From Streptomyces melanogenes (GTDB lineage Bacteria > Actinomycetota > Actinomycetes > Streptomycetales > Streptomycetaceae): DNA of 64,000 bases. The notes beneath the pieces were generated by a model. The model had not been told where the DNA came from, searched no databases, and worked only from the letters and a program-made list of their open reading frames with translations. Location: positions 248,001-312,000 of the forward strand of contig NZ_BMTS01000005.1 in NCBI RefSeq assembly GCF_014649795.1, in the 5' to 3' direction. Of this stretch, positions 35,298-44,512 are shown piece by piece; the first letter of the stretch is position 1, and every line of letters begins with the position of its first letter. The translations under genes were made by a program, and so were the position numbers.

Positions 35298-36302
35298 GTG
35301 AAGACCCAGCCGACCAGCCGGGACGTCGCCCGCGCGGCCGGGGTCTCCCAGGCCACCGTCTCCCTCGTCCTCGGCGACAAGTGGCGCGGCCGCGTCTCCG
35401 AGAAAACGGCCGCCCTGGTCCGCGACACCGCCCGCGAGCTCGGCTACCGGCCCAACCTCGCCGCCCGCAGCCTGCGCCTGGGCCGCACCCGCACCGCGCT
35501 GCTCGTCGTCCCCGCCCTCACCAACGAGTTCTTCGCCCGCGTCTACACCGGCGCCGCCCGCGTCGCCGCCGAGCACGGCTTCGGCGTCGTGCTCTACCCC
35601 TCCCCCGAGGGCGTCGGCCCCGCCCGCGACCCCTTCGACTCGGCCAGCGCCGCCCTCGACGGCGTCATCGCCTCCTCCATGGCCGCCGACGCCCTCGCCG
35701 GGATCCGGGGCACCGACCTGCCGCTGGTGATGCTCGACAGCGACCCCGCCGAGACCGGCCCCGCCGCCCGCGTCAACCTCGACATCGCCGACGGCATACG
35801 GCAGGTGACGGAGCATCTGCTCGGCCTCGGCCACCGCAGGTTCGCCCACCTCGCCTCGGCCGTGGACTCCTGGACCTTCCAGGTGCGCGGCCGGGCCGTG
35901 GCAGAAGCCCTGCGCCGGGTGCCCGACGCCGAGGTCCTGACCGTGCCCGCCGCGCTCACCGTCGACGCCGCCCGCCGGGCCGCCGAGCACGCCCTCACCC
36001 GCCCCGGCCCCCGGCCCACCGCCCTCATCTGCGACGACGACATCCTGGCGGCGGGAGCGTGCAAGGCCGCCCGGCGGCTCGGCCTGCGCATCCCCGACGA
36101 CGTCTCGGTGGCCGGGTTCGACGACCTCGCCCTCGCCACCGCCCTCGAACCCGAACTCACCACCGTCCAACTGCCCGCCGAGCAGGTGGGCGAGCGCGGT
36201 ATGGCCGCGCTGCTCGCCGTCCTGGACGGCCGCGAGCCCGAGGCGGGCGACCTGCCCGTCGCCCTGGTCGTGCGCGGCTCCACGGCCCCGCCCGCGGCCT
36301 GA
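35298..36302 (+). CDS. LacI-family transcriptional repressor
   Basis: A 334-residue LacI protein. The HTH is at residues about 6-26 (SRDVARAAGVSQATVSLVLGD), followed by the hinge helix region GYRPNLAARSLRLGRT. The ligand domain of the sugar-binding fold shows the conserved PTALICDDDILAAGACKAARRLGLRIPDDVSVAGFDD. It probably represses the divergent MFS gene and itself through the 27-bp palindrome. GTG 35298 with GGAGG 5 nt upstream is chosen; an in-frame ATG at 35229 lies 2 nt after the operator and lacks a ribosome site. Confidence 0.86.
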   Translation: MKTQPTSRDVARAAGVSQATVSLVLGDKWRGRVSEKTAALVRDTARELGYRPNLAARSLRLGRTRTALLVVPALTNEFFARVYTGAARVAAEHGFGVVLYPSPEGVGPARDPFDSASAALDGVIASSMAADALAGIRGTDLPLVMLDSDPAETGPAARVNLDIADGIRQVTEHLLGLGHRRFAHLASAVDSWTFQVRGRAVAEALRRVPDAEVLTVPAALTVDAARRAAEHALTRPGPRPTALICDDDILAAGACKAARRLGLRIPDDVSVAGFDDLALATALEPELTTVQLPAEQVGERGMAALLAVLDGREPEAGDLPVALVVRGSTAPPAA

Positions 36303-36332
36303 CCCGGCCCGGAACACGGTCCGTACGCGGAA

Positions 36333-36373
36333 AGGCCCGTGCCCCGCCGTGAGGAACGGCGGGGCACGGGCCT
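36333..36373. terminator. Bidirectional terminator between lacI gene and prcA
   Basis: Perfect 18-bp arms (36333-36350 AGGCCCGTGCCCCGCCGT and 36356-36373) with a GAGGA loop lie between the two convergent stops. Confidence 0.8.
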
Positions 36374-36395
36374 GTCGCGTGGACTGGGCCGACGT

Positions 36396-37145
36396 CTACT
36401 CGTCGTCGTTGTCCGACGGCACCTCGGTCGGCTCGGCGCTCGCCTCTTCCGTCTGCAGGAGACGGGAGAGCTGACGGCCGACGATCCGCTTGAACTTGCG
36501 CTGCTGCGGCCGCGTCCGGTCGAGCACCGCGACCTCCAGACGCTCCGCGGGAATCTCCCGCTCGGCGCCGTTGGTCTGGTTCGACAGGGCCTGCACGGCC
36601 AGCTTCAGCGCCTCCGCCAGGGACATGCCGTCCTGGTGGCGCTGGTCGAGGAAGGTGCTGATCTGCTCCGCGTTGCCGCCGACCGCGACCGAGCCGTGCT
36701 CGTCCACGATCGAGCCGTCGTGCGGCAGCCGGTAGATCTGGTCCTCCTCCGGCGTCGCCCCGACCTCGGCGACCACCAGCTCCACCTCGTACGGCTTCTC
36801 GCCGACGCTGGAGAAGATGGTGCCCAGCGTCTGCGCGTACACGTTCGCCAGGCCGCGGGCCGTGACGTCGTCACGGTCGTAGGTGTATCCCCGCAGGTCC
36901 GCATAGCGCACACCGCCGATGCGGAGGTTCTCGTACTCGTTGTACTTGCCGGCGGCCGCGAAGCCGATCCGGTCGTAGATCTCGCTGAACTTGTGCAGCG
37001 CGCGGGACGGGTTCTCGCCGACGAAGACGATGCCGTCGGCGTACTGCAGCACGACGAGGCTGCGGCCGCGCGCGATGCCCTTGCGGGCGTACTCGGCGCG
37101 GTCGGCCATGGCCTGCTGGGGTGAGACATAGAACGGCGTCGACAC
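36396..37145 (-). CDS. prcA: 20S proteasome alpha subunit
   Basis: A 249-residue alpha-type subunit. It has the N-terminal gate region ([29 protein letters not shown]), the alpha signature around [25 protein letters not shown], and no N-terminal catalytic threonine. The C-terminal tail is acidic ([17 protein letters not shown]). It forms the outer rings that dock the Arc/Mpa ATPase. GTG 37145 follows AAAGGGACGG. It is 57 nt downstream of prcB. Confidence 0.96.
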   Translation of the reverse strand: MSTPFYVSPQQAMADRAEYARKGIARGRSLVVLQYADGIVFVGENPSRALHKFSEIYDRIGFAAAGKYNEYENLRIGGVRYADLRGYTYDRDDVTARGLANVYAQTLGTIFSSVGEKPYEVELVVAEVGATPEEDQIYRLPHDGSIVDEHGSVAVGGNAEQISTFLDQRHQDGMSLAEALKLAVQALSNQTNGAEREIPAERLEVAVLDRTRPQQRKFKRIVGRQLSRLLQTEEASAEPTEVPSDNDDE

Positions 37146-37202
37146 CGGCTATCCGTCCCTTTCTGTCAGTGGCGGGGTCATCTCTGCGGCCTCTCCCCGG
37201 CC

Positions 37203-38048
37203 TCAGAGCAGCGCGGCACGCGGGCCGTCGGGCTGTTCCAGACGCCGCTCCAGGATCGAGCGGGCGATCTCGGAGGACTCCGCCTCGGTCAGCCGCCGGA
37301 AGCCCTCGTCGCTGATGACGGTGACGATCGGATAGATGCGGCGGGCGACGTCGGGACCGCCGGTCGCCGAGTCGTCGTCCGCCGCGTCGTAGAGCGCCTG
37401 GACGACCAGGGTGGTGGCCTGCTGCTCGGTCAGGTCCTCGCGGTACAGCTTCTTCATCGAGCCGCGGGCGAAGATCGAACCGGAGCCGGTGGCCGCGTAG
37501 CCGTGCTCCTCGGAGCGGCCGCCGGTGACGTCGTACGAGAAGATGCGGCCCTTCTCGCGGTCCACGTCGTACCCCGCGAAGAGCGGGACCACGGCCAGGC
37601 CCTGCATGGCCATGCCGAGGTTGCCGCGGATCATGGTGGAGAGCCGGTTGGCCTTGCCCTCCAGGGAGAGGGTGGCGCCCTCGACCTTCTCGAAGTGCTC
37701 CAGCTCCAGTTGGAAGAGCTTGACCATCTCCACGGCGAGGCCCGCGGTACCGGCGATGCCCACCGCCGAGTACTCGTCCGCCGGGAAGACCTTCTCGATG
37801 TCGCGCTGGGCGATCATGTTGCCCATCGTCGCCCGCCGGTCACCGGCGAGCACCACGCCGCCGGGGAAGGTGGCCGCCACGATGGTCGTGCCGTGCGGCG
37901 CCTCCACGTGCCCCTGCACGGGCGGCAGGACCCGCTTGCCCGGCAGCATCTCGGGCGAGTGCTCGGACAGGAAGTCCATGAACGAGGACGAGCCCGGCGT
38001 CAGGAAGGCAGCTGGTAGACGCCCTGTGCCACGAGTGTTGGCTTCCAC
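37203..38048 (-). CDS. prcB: 20S proteasome beta subunit
   Basis: A 281-residue precursor with a 53-residue propeptide. Cleavage after Gly53 exposes the catalytic Thr54 of [21 protein letters not shown]; the aspartate and the lysine region ([21 protein letters not shown]) follow. It supplies the proteolytic inner rings. The start is GTG 38048 behind GGAGGG, and its first 49 nt overlap the end of the endonuclease-VII-like ORF in another frame. The open frame upstream of 38048 is only that neighbour's DNA. Confidence 0.96.
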   Translation of the reverse strand: MEANTRGTGRLPAAFLTPGSSSFMDFLSEHSPEMLPGKRVLPPVQGHVEAPHGTTIVAATFPGGVVLAGDRRATMGNMIAQRDIEKVFPADEYSAVGIAGTAGLAVEMVKLFQLELEHFEKVEGATLSLEGKANRLSTMIRGNLGMAMQGLAVVPLFAGYDVDREKGRIFSYDVTGGRSEEHGYAATGSGSIFARGSMKKLYREDLTEQQATTLVVQALYDAADDDSATGGPDVARRIYPIVTVISDEGFRRLTEAESSEIARSILERRLEQPDGPRAALL

Positions 38049-38251
38049 GAGGTTCCCTCCAGGTAGGCGGCAGCCCGACGAACTGTGTCGGGATCGTCTC
38101 CCAACTTGCCGATGGCCGAATCGCAGTTGAAGCACCGTACGCCACGGACCTTACCCGTCTCGTGGCGGTGATCCACATGAACGGCGAGGGCGGAAGGGCG
38201 GGTTGGGCACGCCGCGCGCCGCCCCGCCGCAGGGAGCCGTCGCTCCCTCAC
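38000..38251 (-). CDS. Small endonuclease-VII-like (His-Me finger) protein between pup and prcB
   Basis: An 83-residue frame whose centre [25 protein letters not shown] matches the core of recombination endonuclease VII (DH-x-H-x-TGKVRGxxC-x2-C). Asp-His of the His-Me finger and one Cys-x2-Cys pair are present. The first zinc knuckle of full-length enzymes is absent apart from a single Cys (RAACPTRP). GTG 38251 has a G-run 5 nt upstream. The stop lies 49 nt inside prcB, so translation of the two must be coupled or competing. Whether it is an active nuclease is unknown. Confidence 0.65.
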   Translation of the reverse strand: MRERRLPAAGRRAACPTRPSALAVHVDHRHETGKVRGVRCFNCDSAIGKLGDDPDTVRRAAAYLEGTSWKPTLVAQGVYQLPS

Positions 38252-38280
38252 AGACACCCCCCGCCGTTCACATCCGTGAA

Positions 38281-38499
38281 CTACTGTCCACCCTTCTGAA
38301 CGAAGGAGCGCACGAAGTCCTCCGCGTTCTCTTCGAGGACATCGTCGATCTCGTCCAGCACCGAGTCGACGTCGTCCGAGAGCTTCTCGTGGCGCTCCTT
38401 GAGGTCCTCCGAAGCCTGCGCGTCCTGGGCCTGCTCCTCGACCTCCTCGGTGGAACGCGTGGCCTTCTGCTGTCCGCCGCCGGTGTCCTTGGTCGCCAT
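38281..38499 (-). CDS. pup: Prokaryotic ubiquitin-like protein Pup
   Basis: A 72-residue disordered acidic protein ending in Gly-Gly-Gln, so it needs Dop to convert the last Gln to Glu before ligation by PafA. The helical recognition segment LSDDVDSVLDEIDDVLEENAEDFVRSFVQKGGQ is typical. It is the first gene of pup-(endonuclease-like)-prcB-prcA. A terminator and a promoter with a PafBC-type box separate it from dop. Confidence 0.97.
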   Translation of the reverse strand: MATKDTGGGQQKATRSTEEVEEQAQDAQASEDLKERHEKLSDDVDSVLDEIDDVLEENAEDFVRSFVQKGGQ

Positions 38500-38535
38500 C
38501 TACCTCACCCCGCTCGGTTCGATGTCCTTGATCAG

Positions 38536-38557
38536 ACCCTACAAGCAGGGCCTGACA
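38536..38557 (-). promoter_or_regulatory. Probable pup promoter with PafBC-like box
   Basis: On the minus strand TGTCAGGC (38557-38550), exactly 8 nt, then TAGGGT (38541-38536). The pup ATG follows 36 nt after the -10. The last two bases of the box differ from TGTCAGTG. Confidence 0.5.
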
Positions 38558-38559
38558 TC

Positions 38560-38589
38560 GGCCCCGCACTTGGTGGAACGTGCGGGGCC
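38560..38589 (-). terminator. Terminator between dop and pup
   Basis: GGCCCCGCAC (38560-38569) pairs with GTGCGGGGCC (38580-38589) around a 10-nt loop, 41 nt after the dop stop. pup therefore needs its own promoter. Confidence 0.65.
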
Positions 38590-38630
38590 TACCTCTGTGT
38601 TTCCCACGCCGCCGACTTTTCAGCCCCGGG

Positions 38631-40142
38631 TCAGCCGCCCGAGAGCACCCGGACCAGATCCTCGGCCGTCCGGCAGCGGTCGAGCAGCTCCTTCACGTGA
38701 TTACGCGTTCCGCGAAGCGGTTCCAGGGTTGGCACCCGCTGGAGCGAGTCGCGGCCCGGCAGATCGAAGATCACCGAGTCCCAGGAGGCCGCGGCGACGT
38801 CGTCCGCGTACTGCTCGAGGCAGCGGCCGCGGAAGTACGCCCTGGTGTCCTCCGGGGGCTTCGTGCGGGCCTGGGCGACCGCCGGCTCATCCAGCAGCCG
38901 CTTCATCTTGCCGCGGGCCGCCAGACGGTTGTAGAGGCCCTTCTCGGCCCGTACGTCGGCGTACTGGAGGTCCACCAGGTGCAGCCGGGCCGCGTCCCAG
39001 CCGAGGCCGTCGCGCCGCCGGTAGCCCTCCATGAGCTCCCGCTTGGCGATCCAGTCGAGCTCCCCGGACAGGCTCATCGGGTCGTTCTCCAGCCGGTTGA
39101 GCACGTCCTCCCAGCGCCCGAGGACGTCCTTGGTCTGGTCGTCCGCGTCGACGCCGAACCGCTCCTCCACGTACTTGCGCGCGAGCTCGAAGTACTCCAT
39201 CTGGAGTTGTACGGCGGTGAGGGTGCGGCCGCTGCGCAGGGTGACCAGGTGGCGCAGGTCCGGGTCGTGGGAGACCTGGTGGAGGGTGCGGACGGGCTGG
39301 TCGACGGCGAGGTCGACGTTGATGAAACCGTCCTCGATCATGGAGAGGACGAGGGCCGTCATACCGAGCTTGAGGTACGTGGAGATCTCGGAGAGGTTGG
39401 CGTCGCCGATGATGACGTGCAGCCGCCGGTACTTCTCCGCGTCCGCGTGCGGCTCGTCGCGCGTGTTGATGATGGGGCGCTTGAGGGTGGTCTCCAGACC
39501 GACCTCGACCTCGAAGTAGTCGGCGCGCTGGCTGATCTGGAAGCCGTGCTCGTGGCCGTCCTGGCCGATGCCGACGCGGCCCGCTCCCGTGATGACCTGG
39601 CGGGAGACGAAGAACGGGGTGAGGTGGCGCACGATGTCGCTGAACGAGGTCTCCCGCTTCATCAGGTAGTTCTCGTGCGTGCCGTAGGAGGCGCCCTTGT
39701 TGTCGGTGTTGTTCTTGTAGAGGTGGATGGGCTGGGCGCCGGGGAGCTGCGCCGCGCGCTCGGCCGCCTCGGCCATGATGCGCTCGCCCGCCTTGTCCCA
39801 GAGCACCGCGTCGCGCGGGTTGGTGACCTCGGGCGAGCTGTACTCGGGGTGGGCGTGGTCGACGTAGAGCCGCGCCCCGTTGGTGAGGATGACGTTGGCG
39901 AGGCCGATGTCCTCGTCGGTGAGCTGGCTGGAGTCGGCGGCCTCGCGGGCGAGGTCGAAGCCGCGGGCGTCCCGCAGCGGGTTCTCCTCCTCGAAGTCCC
40001 AGCGGGCGCGGCGCGCCCGGTGCATCGCCGCGGCGTACGCGTTGACGATCTGGGACGAGGTGAGCATGGCATTGGCATTGGGGTGGCCGGGGACGGAGAT
40101 GCCGTACTCCGTCTCGATGCCCATTACTCGCCGTACGGTCAT
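38631..40142 (-). CDS. dop: Deamidase/depupylase Dop
   Basis: A 503-residue homologue of PafA that deamidates the C-terminal Gln of Pup and also removes Pup from proteins. Family segments are [72 protein letters not shown] and the Dop-specific loop region near residues 40-80 ([17 protein letters not shown]). ATG 40142 has AAGGAGG 8 nt upstream. It follows arc on the same strand after 246 nt. Confidence 0.96.
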   Translation of the reverse strand: MTVRRVMGIETEYGISVPGHPNANAMLTSSQIVNAYAAAMHRARRARWDFEEENPLRDARGFDLAREAADSSQLTDEDIGLANVILTNGARLYVDHAHPEYSSPEVTNPRDAVLWDKAGERIMAEAAERAAQLPGAQPIHLYKNNTDNKGASYGTHENYLMKRETSFSDIVRHLTPFFVSRQVITGAGRVGIGQDGHEHGFQISQRADYFEVEVGLETTLKRPIINTRDEPHADAEKYRRLHVIIGDANLSEISTYLKLGMTALVLSMIEDGFINVDLAVDQPVRTLHQVSHDPDLRHLVTLRSGRTLTAVQLQMEYFELARKYVEERFGVDADDQTKDVLGRWEDVLNRLENDPMSLSGELDWIAKRELMEGYRRRDGLGWDAARLHLVDLQYADVRAEKGLYNRLAARGKMKRLLDEPAVAQARTKPPEDTRAYFRGRCLEQYADDVAAASWDSVIFDLPGRDSLQRVPTLEPLRGTRNHVKELLDRCRTAEDLVRVLSGG

Positions 40143-40344
40143 GCGGCCCTCCTTGCCCGGCGGCGCTCCCCTCCGGGAGCGGCGCTCAAGTACCGCTGTT
40201 TCTCCGGTGCGTGTGCGGTGCCCGTCCCCGCACTGCGCGACTCGGCGGTACGGAAGAGCCTAGAACGCCTTTGCGCTGGTGGGGAGATCAATTCCGTCAT
40301 TGCTCTTGGTCTGTCTGTGGCCTGTTTTTGGCCGGAAAAGCAGT

Positions 40345-40379
40345 CGGCTGCGGATGCCCCGGCCGGGCACCCGCAGCCG
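40345..40379 (-). terminator. Terminator after arc
   Basis: CGGCTGCGG (40345-40353) and CCGCAGCCG (40371-40379) with an inner TGCCC/GGGCA stem are followed on the minus strand by ACTGCTTTTCC, so a short U-run is present. Confidence 0.7.
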
Positions 40380-40388
40380 CCCTGTGTG

Positions 40389-42155
40389 CTACAGGTACTG
40401 ACCGGTGTTGGCCACGGTGTCGATGGAGCGTCCGGTGTCCGCGCCCTGCTTTCCGGTGACGAGGGTACGGATGAACACGATCCGTTCGCCCTTCTTTCCG
40501 GAGATGCGGGCCCAGTCGTCGGGGTTGGTGGTGTTGGGCAGGTCCTCGTTCTCCTTGAACTCGTCCACGCAGGCCTGGAGGAGGTGGGAGACGCGGATGC
40601 CCTTCTGGTTGTGGTCGAGGAAGGCCTTGATGGCCATCTTCTTGGCCCGGTCCACGATGTTCTGGATCATGGCGCCGGAGTTGAAGTCCTTGAAGTACAG
40701 GACTTCCTTGTCGCCGTTGGCGTACGTGACTTCCAGGAAGCGGTTCTCCTCGGATTCCGCGTACATCTGCTCGACGACGGACTGGATCATCGCGTGTGCC
40801 GCGGCGTCCTTGGAACCGCTGTGTTCGGACAGGTCGTCCGCGTGCAGCGGCAGGGACGCCGTGAGGTACTTGGCGAAGATGTCCTTGGCCGCCTCGGCGT
40901 CGGGCCGCTCGATCTTGATCTTCACGTCCAGGCGCCCGGGGCGCAGGATGGCCGGGTCGATCATGTCCTCGCGGTTGGAGGCGCCGATGACGATGACGTT
41001 CTCCAGGCCTTCCACGCCGTCGATCTCGGCGAGCAGCTGGGGGACGATGGTGTTCTCCACGTCCGAGCTGACGCCGGATCCGCGGGTGCGGAAGAGGGAC
41101 TCCATCTCGTCGAAGAAGACGATGACGGGAGTGCCCTCGCTGGCCTTCTCACGGGCTCGCTGGAAGACGAGGCGGATGTGCCGCTCGGTCTCTCCCACGT
41201 ACTTGTTGAGGAGTTCGGGGCCCTTGATGTTGAGGAAGTAGCTCTTCCCCGCGGGCTGACCGGTGACCTCGGCGACCTTCTTGGCGAGCGAGTTGGCGAC
41301 GGCCTTGGCGATGAGCGTCTTGCCGCAGCCGGGCGGGCCGTAGAGCAGGATGCCCTTGGGCGGCCGCAGTTCGTGCTCCTTGAAGAGGTCCGGGTAGAGG
41401 TACGGGAGCTCGACCGCGTCGCGGATCATCTCGATCTGGCCGCCGAGTCCGCCGATCTTGTCGTAGTCGACGTCCGGGACCTCTTCGAGGACCAGTTCCT
41501 CGACCTCGCTCTTGGGGACCACTTCGTACACGTAGCCGGAGCGGGGCTCGAGCAGCAGGGCGTCGCCGGGGCGGATGGTGATGTCCAGGAGCGGCTCGGC
41601 GAGCCTCACCACCCTTTCCTCGTCGGTGTGCCCGACCACCAGGGCGCGCTCGCCGTCCTCCAGGATCTCCTTGAGGGTGACGATGTCCCCGGCGCGCTCG
41701 AACTCCATGGCCTCGACCACGTTGAGCGCTTCGTTGAGCATGACTTCCTGGCCGCGCCGGAGCTCGTCGAGCTCGACGCTGGGGCTGACGTTCACCCGGA
41801 GCTTGCGGCCCCCGGTGAAGATGTCGGCGGTGCCGTCCTCGTTGGACTGCAGGAAGACACCGAAGCCGGCCGGCGGCTGTGCGAGCCGGTCGACCTCCTC
41901 CTTGAGGGCCACGATCTGGTCCCGGGCCTCGCGGAGCGTATTGGCGAGCCGCTCGTTCTGCGCGGACACGCCCGCCAGGTTGGTCTGCAGCTCGACGATC
42001 CGCTCTTCGAGAATCCTCGTATGACGCGGAGAGTCGGCGAGCTTGCGTCGCAGGACGGCGATTTCCTGCTCTAGATAGGCAACCTGGCCGGCTGGGTCCT
42101 CAGACCCCCGCCCGGGCCGGATGCCGCGGTTGATGTCGTCGTCGTGGGCTGCCAC
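40389..42155 (-). CDS. arc: Proteasome-activating AAA ATPase Arc (Mpa)
   Basis: A 588-residue AAA ATPase. Residues about 15-75 form the Pup-binding coiled coil ([18 protein letters not shown]...[13 protein letters not shown]), about 90-230 the tandem OB domains, and about 250-540 the AAA module with Walker A GPPGCGKT, Walker [10 protein letters not shown] and the arginine-finger region LRPGRLDVK. The chain ends in GQYL, the tail that docks into the 20S alpha ring. It unfolds pupylated proteins and feeds them to PrcBA. GTG 42155 follows AGGAGGTGAGGACC; the TTG at 42173 is a less likely start. Confidence 0.95.
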   Translation of the reverse strand: MAAHDDDINRGIRPGRGSEDPAGQVAYLEQEIAVLRRKLADSPRHTRILEERIVELQTNLAGVSAQNERLANTLREARDQIVALKEEVDRLAQPPAGFGVFLQSNEDGTADIFTGGRKLRVNVSPSVELDELRRGQEVMLNEALNVVEAMEFERAGDIVTLKEILEDGERALVVGHTDEERVVRLAEPLLDITIRPGDALLLEPRSGYVYEVVPKSEVEELVLEEVPDVDYDKIGGLGGQIEMIRDAVELPYLYPDLFKEHELRPPKGILLYGPPGCGKTLIAKAVANSLAKKVAEVTGQPAGKSYFLNIKGPELLNKYVGETERHIRLVFQRAREKASEGTPVIVFFDEMESLFRTRGSGVSSDVENTIVPQLLAEIDGVEGLENVIVIGASNREDMIDPAILRPGRLDVKIKIERPDAEAAKDIFAKYLTASLPLHADDLSEHSGSKDAAAHAMIQSVVEQMYAESEENRFLEVTYANGDKEVLYFKDFNSGAMIQNIVDRAKKMAIKAFLDHNQKGIRVSHLLQACVDEFKENEDLPNTTNPDDWARISGKKGERIVFIRTLVTGKQGADTGRSIDTVANTGQYL

Positions 42156-42193
42156 GGTCCTCACCTCCTCCAAGGGGAGCTGGACGCTTCCTG

Positions 42194-42199
42194 ACCCTA
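42194..42199 (-). promoter_or_regulatory. Probable -10 box for arc
   Basis: TAGGGT on the minus strand lies 38 nt upstream of the arc GTG, in the 277-nt divergent gap between arc and the ferredoxin gene. No PafBC-type box precedes it at 8 nt. Confidence 0.4.
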
Positions 42200-42432
42200 C
42201 CTGGGCGGGTGGTGATTGAAACCCCTAGATCACAAAGACTCCGGGGTGTGTCCGATCTTCACCCTTGCGCTCTCCCTCACGCCAGGGGAATACCCACCCA
42301 TCAACATCGGAAAGCGGGCGGTTGTATCGTCGAGTCGGTCAACACCCGTCAGGACTGGTACCGATTGCTCGGCCACCCTGGCTGGTAGGGCACCCCGTAC
42401 GAACACAGCACCGCGCACGAACGGCAGGCGAC

Positions 42433-42711
42433 ATGAACGACGCTCTTGAAGTCTGGATCGACCAGGAGCTCTGCACCGGCGACGGCATCTGTGTCCAGTA
42501 CGCGCCCGAGGTCTTCGAGCTGGACATCGACGGTCTGGCCTATGTGAAGAGCGCCGAGGACGAGCTGCTGCAGTCGCCGGGCGCCGTGACGCCCGTCCCG
42601 CTGCCGCTGCTCCAGGACGTCGTCGACTCGGTGAAGGACTGCCCGGGCGACTGCATTCACGTACGACGGGTTTCGGACAGCGTCGAGGTCTACGGACCGG
42701 ACGCCGACTGA
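42433..42711 (+). CDS. 3Fe-4S-type ferredoxin
   Basis: A 92-residue ferredoxin. Cluster ligands are Cys14 and Cys20 (ELCTGDGICVQYAPEVFEL) and the C-terminal CPGDCIHV. The C-x5-C spacing lacks the second cysteine of a 4Fe-4S motif, as in the 3Fe-4S ferredoxins that feed cytochromes P450. An insertion between the clusters (KSAEDELLQSPGAVTPVPL) is longer than usual. No P450 gene is nearby. ATG 42433 is preceded only by a weak AGGCG. The gene is divergent from arc. Confidence 0.88.
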   Translation: MNDALEVWIDQELCTGDGICVQYAPEVFELDIDGLAYVKSAEDELLQSPGAVTPVPLPLLQDVVDSVKDCPGDCIHVRRVSDSVEVYGPDAD

Positions 42712-42748
42712 GACGGTAAGTGACGAAGTCCGTACGCTGGGTGACGGA

Positions 42749-43321
42749 TCACATACCCAGCGCCTGGGCCCGGGTGCTCCGGACGAACTTCCCGCCCTGC
42801 CAGCGCCACTTGGTGTCGCGCTCCTCGTCGGGGCAGCAGCGCGGCACGTCCGGTGAGGAGTAGCCGAGCAGGGTGGCCGTGACGGCTCCCTCGCGGACCG
42901 CGAGGTTCGAGACGCCGAGCCTCTCCCTCGGGTCGGCCAGCGTCGCCACCAGGCGCGGCGGGGCGCCCTTCACGGCGGGCCGGGTCAGCACGTAGATCCC
43001 GCTCGGCGGGGTGCCCGAGCCGGCCCGGCAGTGGACGACGGCCACGGTCTCGGGGCTGCCGTCGCCGTCGAGGTCGCCCTCGGCGCGGGCCGCGACCTCG
43101 GTGCCCACCGTGCCGCACTGGAGCGGGTACGTGACGGCCGCCGCGTCGGGGGCCGGGGCCGCCGCCACGACCGCCCCCGGGGCGCCTTGGGAGGCCTTGG
43201 CGGTGTCGGGCTGCAGCCAGCCGGCCAGCGCCACGACACCGGCCATCGCGGCGGCCGTGGCCAGCCAGTGCACCGGGCGGGCGTGGGTGTGCGCGAGCTC
43301 GGGGACGGCGGCGGTCTGCAC
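42749..43321 (-). CDS. Putative secreted or membrane-anchored protein of unknown function
   Basis: A 190-residue protein with an N-terminal span (LATAAAMAGVVALAGWL, residues about 18-36), then an exported domain. The segment AEGDLDGDGSPETVAVVHC resembles a calcium-binding FG-GAP/dockerin-like loop (DLDGDGSPE). A Cys-rich patch CCPDEERDTKWRWQGGKFV follows near the C terminus. I do not recognise the family. GTG 43321 with GGAG about 10 nt upstream is chosen; the frame continues upstream without a ribosome site. Confidence 0.65.
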   Translation of the reverse strand: MQTAAVPELAHTHARPVHWLATAAAMAGVVALAGWLQPDTAKASQGAPGAVVAAAPAPDAAAVTYPLQCGTVGTEVAARAEGDLDGDGSPETVAVVHCRAGSGTPPSGIYVLTRPAVKGAPPRLVATLADPRERLGVSNLAVREGAVTATLLGYSSPDVPRCCPDEERDTKWRWQGGKFVRSTRAQALGM

Positions 43322-43480
43322 GCGGGAGGTCTCCTGTGAGGGGCGGTGCGGGTGGTGGGAGTGGCCAGCATCGTGCCACACGTCACAGTCGGGCGGAACA
43401 GCGGGGTCCGGACGTTGTGCGCCCCCTTGGCGCCCCCGTGCCCCAAGACGTCCGCCGGTATCCGCCCGTACCTCCAACGG

Positions 43481-43532
43481 AAAAGCGCCGCCGCCGAGTT
43501 CCCGGGGATGTCCGGGAACTCGGCGGCGGCGC
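43481..43532 (-). terminator. Strong intrinsic terminator after trmI
   Basis: Perfect 21-bp arms (43485-43505 and 43512-43532, containing CGCCGCCGCCGAGTTCCCGG) with a 6-nt loop are followed on the minus strand by UUUU (43484-43481). This is one of the few hairpins in the window with a proper U-run. Confidence 0.85.
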
Positions 43533-43556
43533 CGGTGCGTTGAGCTGACGGGCTCG

Positions 43557-44444
43557 TCAGTCCTTGTTGGGGCCCTCGTAGTCGTCGCCGTACGCGCCCT
43601 TGGCGGGGCGGCGGCGGCGCAGCGGGGGCTCGACGCCGTCCGCGAGGCGGCGGGCGGTGACGAGAAAGCCGGTGTGGCCGATCATCCGGTGGTCGGGGCG
43701 GACGGCGAGGCCCTCCACGTGCCAGTTGCGGATCATCGACTCCCACGGCTGCGGCTCGGCGAAGCAGCCGATCTCGCGGATCGCCTCGACGGTGCGCGAG
43801 AGCTGGGTGGTGGTGGCCACGTAGCAGCAGAGGATGCCGCCGGGCACCAGCGCCTTGGAGACGGCGTCCAGGCACTCCCAGGGGGCGAGCATGTCGAGGA
43901 TGACGCGGTCGACGTCGGTGTCCGACAGGTTGTCCTGGAGGTCGCCGACGGTGAGCTGCCAGGCGGGGTGCGGCTCGCCGAAGTAGCGCTCCACGTTCTG
44001 CTGGGCGATCTCGGCGAAGTCCGCGCGGCGCTCGTAGGAGTGCAGCATGCCGTGGTCGCCGATGGCGCGCAGCAGGAAGGCGCTGAGCGAGCCGGAGCCC
44101 ACGCCCGCCTCGACGACGCGCGCGCCGGCGAAGATGTCGGCGAAGGCCAGGATCTGCCCCGCGTCCTTGGGGTAGACCACGGCGGCGCCGCGGGGCATGG
44201 ACAGGACGTAGTCGGGGAGCAGCGGGCGCAGCGCGAGGTACGCGACGTTCCCGGTGGTACGGACAACACTGCCCTCGGGAGCGCCGATCAGCTCGTCGTG
44301 CGGGAAGGAACCCTTGTGGGTGTGGAAGTTCTTCCCGGCTTCGAGCGTGAACGTGTAGTGGCGTCCCTTGGGGTCGGTGAGCTGGACCTGGTCCCCGACC
44401 TTGAAGGGCCCGCGACGGCGGGCGGCACCGGTCGGTTCGGACAT
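43557..44444 (-). CDS. trmI: tRNA (adenine-N1-)-methyltransferase TrmI
   Basis: A 295-residue class-I methyltransferase. The N-terminal domain (KVGDQVQLTDPKGRHYTFTLEAGKNFHTHKG) is followed by the SAM-binding motif VVEAGVGSGSLSAFLLRAIG near residue 105 and the catalytic-pocket segment VDRVILDMLAPWE. It makes m1A58 in the T-loop of tRNAs. ATG 44444 has no Shine-Dalgarno; TACCCT (44456-44451) lies 6 nt upstream, suggesting a leaderless mRNA. The gene is next to mpa/arc in mycobacteria as well. Confidence 0.92.
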   Translation of the reverse strand: MSEPTGAARRRGPFKVGDQVQLTDPKGRHYTFTLEAGKNFHTHKGSFPHDELIGAPEGSVVRTTGNVAYLALRPLLPDYVLSMPRGAAVVYPKDAGQILAFADIFAGARVVEAGVGSGSLSAFLLRAIGDHGMLHSYERRADFAEIAQQNVERYFGEPHPAWQLTVGDLQDNLSDTDVDRVILDMLAPWECLDAVSKALVPGGILCCYVATTTQLSRTVEAIREIGCFAEPQPWESMIRNWHVEGLAVRPDHRMIGHTGFLVTARRLADGVEPPLRRRRPAKGAYGDDYEGPNKD

Positions 44445-44450
44445 ACGAAC

Positions 44451-44456
44451 AGGGTA
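44451..44456 (-). promoter_or_regulatory. -10 box of a probable leaderless trmI promoter
   Basis: TACCCT on the minus strand, then GTTCGT, then the trmI ATG. Confidence 0.4.
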
Positions 44457-44512
44457 CCGGCCCTGTTGACCCCGGAACGCCACGGCCTGCGCGCTTGGGG
44501 CCCCGGACGGGG

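Noticed and set aside
37163..37184. TGTCAGTG on the plus strand between prcB and prcA, resembling the PafBC box
   Set aside because: The hexamer 8 nt downstream (ATCTCT) is not a -10 and no rightward gene follows; probably chance.
38252..38569. Longer version of the endonuclease-VII-like frame, up to 189 codons
   Set aside because: The upstream part overlaps pup in another frame, lacks family features and has no ribosome site; the GTG at 38251 is better.
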